The position numbers and the translations under genes are program-made. Below, piece by piece: positions 61,060 through 64,000 of a stretch of DNA of 64,000 nt (positions within the stretch are counted from its first letter, which is position 1; the number at the start of each line of letters is the position of its first letter). This DNA is from Xylaria sp. FL1777 (taxonomy: Eukaryota; Ascomycota; Sordariomycetes; Xylariales; Xylariaceae), in assembly GCA_022578965.1 (NCBI GenBank), contig MU400631.1, positions 1 to 64,000 of the forward strand, read 5' to 3'. Below the pieces are notes generated by a model. It worked only from the letters and a program-made list of their open reading frames with translations, was not told the DNA's origin and made no database searches.

Positions 61060-62846
61060 ATCGCAAAAACTACATCATGTACCAGCAGGGTCAGGCCTAT
61101 TTAGTAGTTAGAAGGCCGGAAAGAAGTGATGAATAGGTTAACACATGGATATGTATATTTTATTTAGAGCTACATTGTCTACATTTAGATTAGAAAAGGC
61201 AGGCTTATTTCTTTTACTCACAACAATGAGTTTTAAATATGAAGTTGTTGGTGTATAAACCATAGAAACGCTTCCAAGTTCTTTACGAACCTGCTTACTT
61301 GATTCGTAGTACACATCTGATAATCGTTTAATTGCTCAAGTCAAATTAGGAAAAGTATATACTCGAGATTGTAGGTACAGCTGATCCCTATGCCAAATTG
61401 TTTATCTTCCAACATCTACTAGTTGACGGCCACGGGACATAACAAGTGGCGGCATGGGTTTGTGGATAGTCAATCTCATATGAGTGTGAGTCGAGTATTA
61501 TGAGTCCATAGCTTGATTCTGTCCCTAGTCAATACATTGTTGATGTCAGTTGTTAGTTTGCCTTGAGACAGTAATTTTCTTGGCGGCGCGTGCCCGGTAA
61601 CGGTGGGGGGATTTACCAACTTGTTGCCTAGTTTAGGGACCTTCAGCTTATGTTGTGGGTGCAAACCGTTATATTTCCATATAGCGATAGAGCTCATGAA
61701 TCGAGAATCTGTACTAGGCCTAGGCAAAAGACCTAAGAGAAAGGCGGGCTCTGCTGGCCTACCCGAAGCATCCCGCCTCACTGATAGTGCTCACGGATAC
61801 TTTCTTCTCTCTTCTTAACGTAACCCTTTGGGGGGTTGTTATACCGCACCACCGCCCTCTATTCGCCCTAGGTAGAAAAAGGTCGTTCCGTTTGAAGACC
61901 CTGTTAGATATAATTACCTACAGCCTTTATAAATTCTCTCAGGGCATTGTGCCTCGAGCACTTTATTGTGATCGCATACTCACTTCGGCAATGTAGACAT
62001 CTCACGATAAAAAGGCATCCATGACATACTAAACTCGTATTTTAAGAAATAAACGACCCTGTATTCTCCTTGCACGTCTTCTCGCAAAGCTTCCTAGAGG
62101 CTCGTCTTATAATGTGTCTATTGGTATAGTGATCTAGCCTGTAATCCAGAATTGGTTATTTTGAAAAATAATTATCCGAGAACCCCTCCTTGCGACAAGA
62201 CAATTTTCATCCCTTGTCTTAATAAATACTACCATTGTAACCAGCGCCTAGACTTAGGTAACAGGGGCACCAATGATCATCTAGCTGTCTCATCTGGGTT
62301 GCGTTATATTTCGAAGTGGCTGAATTCTTCGAATCACTTGACCTTCTTGATACTGTTGGTAGCGCTTAGAAGACAGTCGTCGTTACTTCTTTATCTAAGG
62401 ACGATTGCTGCGCCATACCAACGGACATGAGCACTTGATTTCTCTGCTATTGTTGGTGATATTAGGCCTGTCAACTCTAGTCTTTTCCCAAATTATCTCG
62501 ACAGCTCCAAGGGAAAGGTACCGGCCACTAGTGCTCGAAATTCTTCACAAGATGGCAAGAAAAAGTATATAACCGTCGTCGAGCCCACCTAGCTTGCTGT
62601 ATTCCATCATCTCTGCATGTCAACCCTCCTCACTGCCAAATTTGAAAAGTATCAAGCTCTAGTTTGCAGCCTTCACCATCTCCATCAAACCAATTCGAGC
62701 TCTTTTCTCCGGGCAATCGAATAAGCGCAAAGCCTAGCTAAAAGAAAAAGCCATCTCTATCTTTGCGAGCTACTTTTGTGGTTCCAGGTACGTCTTAATC
62801 TATATTTGTAGGTACTTCATGCTCATGAAGAAGCAGACTTTCCAAC
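61060..62846. other. Spacer with a possible promoter at its right end
   Basis: 3' flank of SPF1, no supported gene. The right end has a TATA-type box and a CT-rich leader leading into the cysteine-rich mini-ORF. Confidence 0.55.
62566..62572 (+). promoter_or_regulatory. TATA-type box upstream of the mini-ORF
   Basis: TATATAA, about 280 bp before ATG 62847, followed by a CT-rich stretch near 62600-62640. A short ORF starts at 62617 (35 codons) and could be an upstream ORF. Confidence 0.4.
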
Positions 62847-62966
62847 ATGGCGGCATACACAGAAATTAAGGCTCCCGTTGACCAAGACAAATGCCCTGGG
62901 TGTAAAGAGGAGAAAAATACTATTTGTCGATCTTGTGGTCAGTGCGTTAGATGCTGTGACTGCTAA
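62847..62966 (+). CDS. Candidate 39-residue cysteine-rich microprotein
   Basis: ATG 62847 to TAA 62966. The first 15 residues are ordinary (MAAYTEIKAPVDQDK); the last 24 hold eight cysteines at residues 16, 19, 27, 30, 33, 36, 37 and 39, spaced C-x2-C-x7-C-x2-C-x2-C-x2-CC-x-C, and the protein ends on Cys. Paired C-x2-C suggests a small zinc knuckle or a metallothionein-like metal binder, not a disulphide effector: no signal peptide is present. The start context is strong (A at -3, G at +4). A possible leader intron 62788-62836 (donor GTACGT, acceptor AAGCAG) would remove two upstream ATGs. A 108-codon ORF on the opposite strand (63149-62823) overlaps and has no motif. Confidence 0.45.
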   Translation: MAAYTEIKAPVDQDKCPGCKEEKNTICRSCGQCVRCCDC

Positions 62967-63319
62967 ATAGGATATGGAGATCCTACATACCGTTACTATG
63001 AGCAGGATAATTGCACATTTCATGTTAGGGTTGTCTATGTTACAGGGGCTGGTGGTGGCTTGAATGGCAAAGGGGCGAGAAGGTTTCCTTTTGTTTTGAA
63101 ACTTCCACACTTGCTTGAATTTCCTAACTCCTCTCATCATCACACTCATTTAGATGTTATTTTATACAGTCATTATAAAACCTGTAGGATAAGGTATAAT
63201 TTGCGATCAATGAATTTCATACTTTAACTTGCATTGACGTCGTGCTGGGGAGCTAACTAATCTATATTAGTCCTGGTCTTGTTAATGGGTTCAACAAGCT
63301 GATCAATCAATCAGGATGA
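62967..63319. other. Convergent spacer before the SRR1-domain gene
   Basis: About 350 bp between the mini-ORF stop and the minus-strand SRR1 stop. No feature seen. Confidence 0.5.
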
Positions 63320-64000
63320 TTACTCTCCGATTCTAACGAATATTTCTAGCTGATGCAGAGACCCCTCAAGCTTTGTAGCCTCCGATGGAACCGGGAAACT
63401 CGTAGTTTCATATTGGTTCCACATCTGCCTCGTCCTGGGAGATTCAGGATCGGCCCATGGTTTTCTGAGTAGTGCATAGATTAGTTACAACTATAGCAAG
63501 TAGCAGATAGGTATTACATACTTAAGGTGGTTATAGACTCCAGCGCTAGTTCTTTCGGCACAGATAATAGCGGCTGGTCGTGCGAGGTCCGCGATGATCT
63601 GCTTGACTGGAGCGGCAGTGAACGCAGAGAATACAATAGACTCGTGATCCAATTCTGCAAAACCTCCTGCCCCATACTCTCCTGCAACTTCGAACCCGAT
63701 TTCCTGTAACAAATTCTTTGTCTCATCTGAGTAGTTTGGGTCCTGGGTAAGCAGCCTTACGTCACTGTCATAAGAACGGGCAATATCGGCCATTGTCAAC
63801 GCCATTGCATGATGGATAAAAGCTCCCTTTACAACGCTTGTTTCTGGCTCACGTTTGTCTTCTGTTTTAGAGTCGTTCTCTATCCTCCACCAATCGGGCG
63901 GTTTAAAGTTCATATCACCCAGCCCGAAGCAAACAATTTTAGTCACTTTTATATTCCCCTTTCTGCCCAAGAGCTTACGAAATTGAGATATTAAAGTTTC
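63320..64000 (-). CDS. SRR1-domain protein, 5' end cut by right edge
   Basis: C-terminal 207 residues of an SRR1-like protein (PF07985), the family of Arabidopsis SRR1 (clock input) and yeast Ber1 (benomyl response); molecular function is unknown. Exons 64000-63522 (open at the edge) and 63464-63320, donor GTATGT, acceptor CTACTCAG, phase 2. Landmarks: KIVCFGLGD, HHAMALTMADIA, VRLLTQDPNYSDETKNLLQEIGFEV, GAGGFAELDHESIVFSAFTAAPVKQIIADLARPAAIIC, and the spliced tail KKPWADPESPRTRQMWNQY ending EIFVRIGE. The frame stays open to the last base of the window with ETLISQFRKLLG. An internal TTG at 63970 is not a start. Confidence 0.9.

Noticed and set aside
62823..63149. 108-codon minus-strand ORF over the microprotein
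   Set aside because: Real ATG but no motif; less convincing than the Cys-patterned plus frame. Not fully excluded.

Overview
The window is nuclear DNA of a filamentous ascomycete. Genes are monocistronic on both strands and split by short introns (mostly about 40-150 nt) with GT-AG ends and CT-rich tracts before the acceptor. Many products are typical of fungi: an Ssn3-type CDK, a Zn2Cys6 regulator, a P450, a P5A ATPase and a fungal coilin-like protein. The TACCTAGGTA-type palindromes scattered through the spacers, and the style of the proteins, suggest a sordariomycete, perhaps Xylariales; this is an impression, not a measurement. I assembled exon models by hand from reading phase, splice sites and family alignment recalled from knowledge, without a database search.

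Layout. 0-10 kb: 3' part of an ARF-family GTPase cut by the left edge (its first visible exon looks damaged), mediator kinase SSN3 (-), an APH-fold phosphotransferase (+), a 2.9 kb AT-rich spacer with an LTR-like repeat, and ARP2 (-). 10-19 kb: a DCG1-like Asp/Glu/hydantoin racemase (+) facing a sugar-type MFS transporter (-) tail to tail; a relic zone with a 5'-truncated gene remnant, AT-rich hairpin repeats and a second, inverted copy of the LTR-like repeat; then GTP cyclohydrolase II (RIB1, -). 19-30 kb: a 3.8 kb gene-free spacer, an APC amino-acid/choline/GABA-type permease (+), RNA polymerase I subunit RPA43 (-), an NmrA/isoflavone-reductase-like oxidoreductase (-) and a small unknown fungal protein (+). 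30-42 kb: a cyclophilin-RRM protein (CYP6/PPIL4, +), a 5.2 kb gene-free spacer, a short Zn2Cys6 factor (+) and complex I subunit NDUFB7/B18 (+). 42-56 kb: a five-exon, 1508-residue coilin-like protein (-), mitochondrial malate dehydrogenase (+), a CofD/YvcK-family protein (-), a 2.2 kb AT-rich spacer and a solitary P450 (+). 56-64 kb: the ER P5A ATPase SPF1 (+), a spacer holding a candidate 39-residue cysteine-rich microprotein (+), and an SRR1-domain gene (-) cut by the right edge.

Most genes are unrelated housekeeping functions, so no large cluster is apparent. The least ordinary material is the cysteine-rich mini-ORF near 62.9 kb, the near-identical inverted repeats at 7.0-7.35 and 16.0-16.3 kb that bracket ARP2, the racemase and the transporter, the truncated gene remnant next to AT-rich hairpins at 14-15 kb, a small ORF with an aromatic tail at 7.5 kb, and several 18-19 nt exons that simple gene callers would miss.
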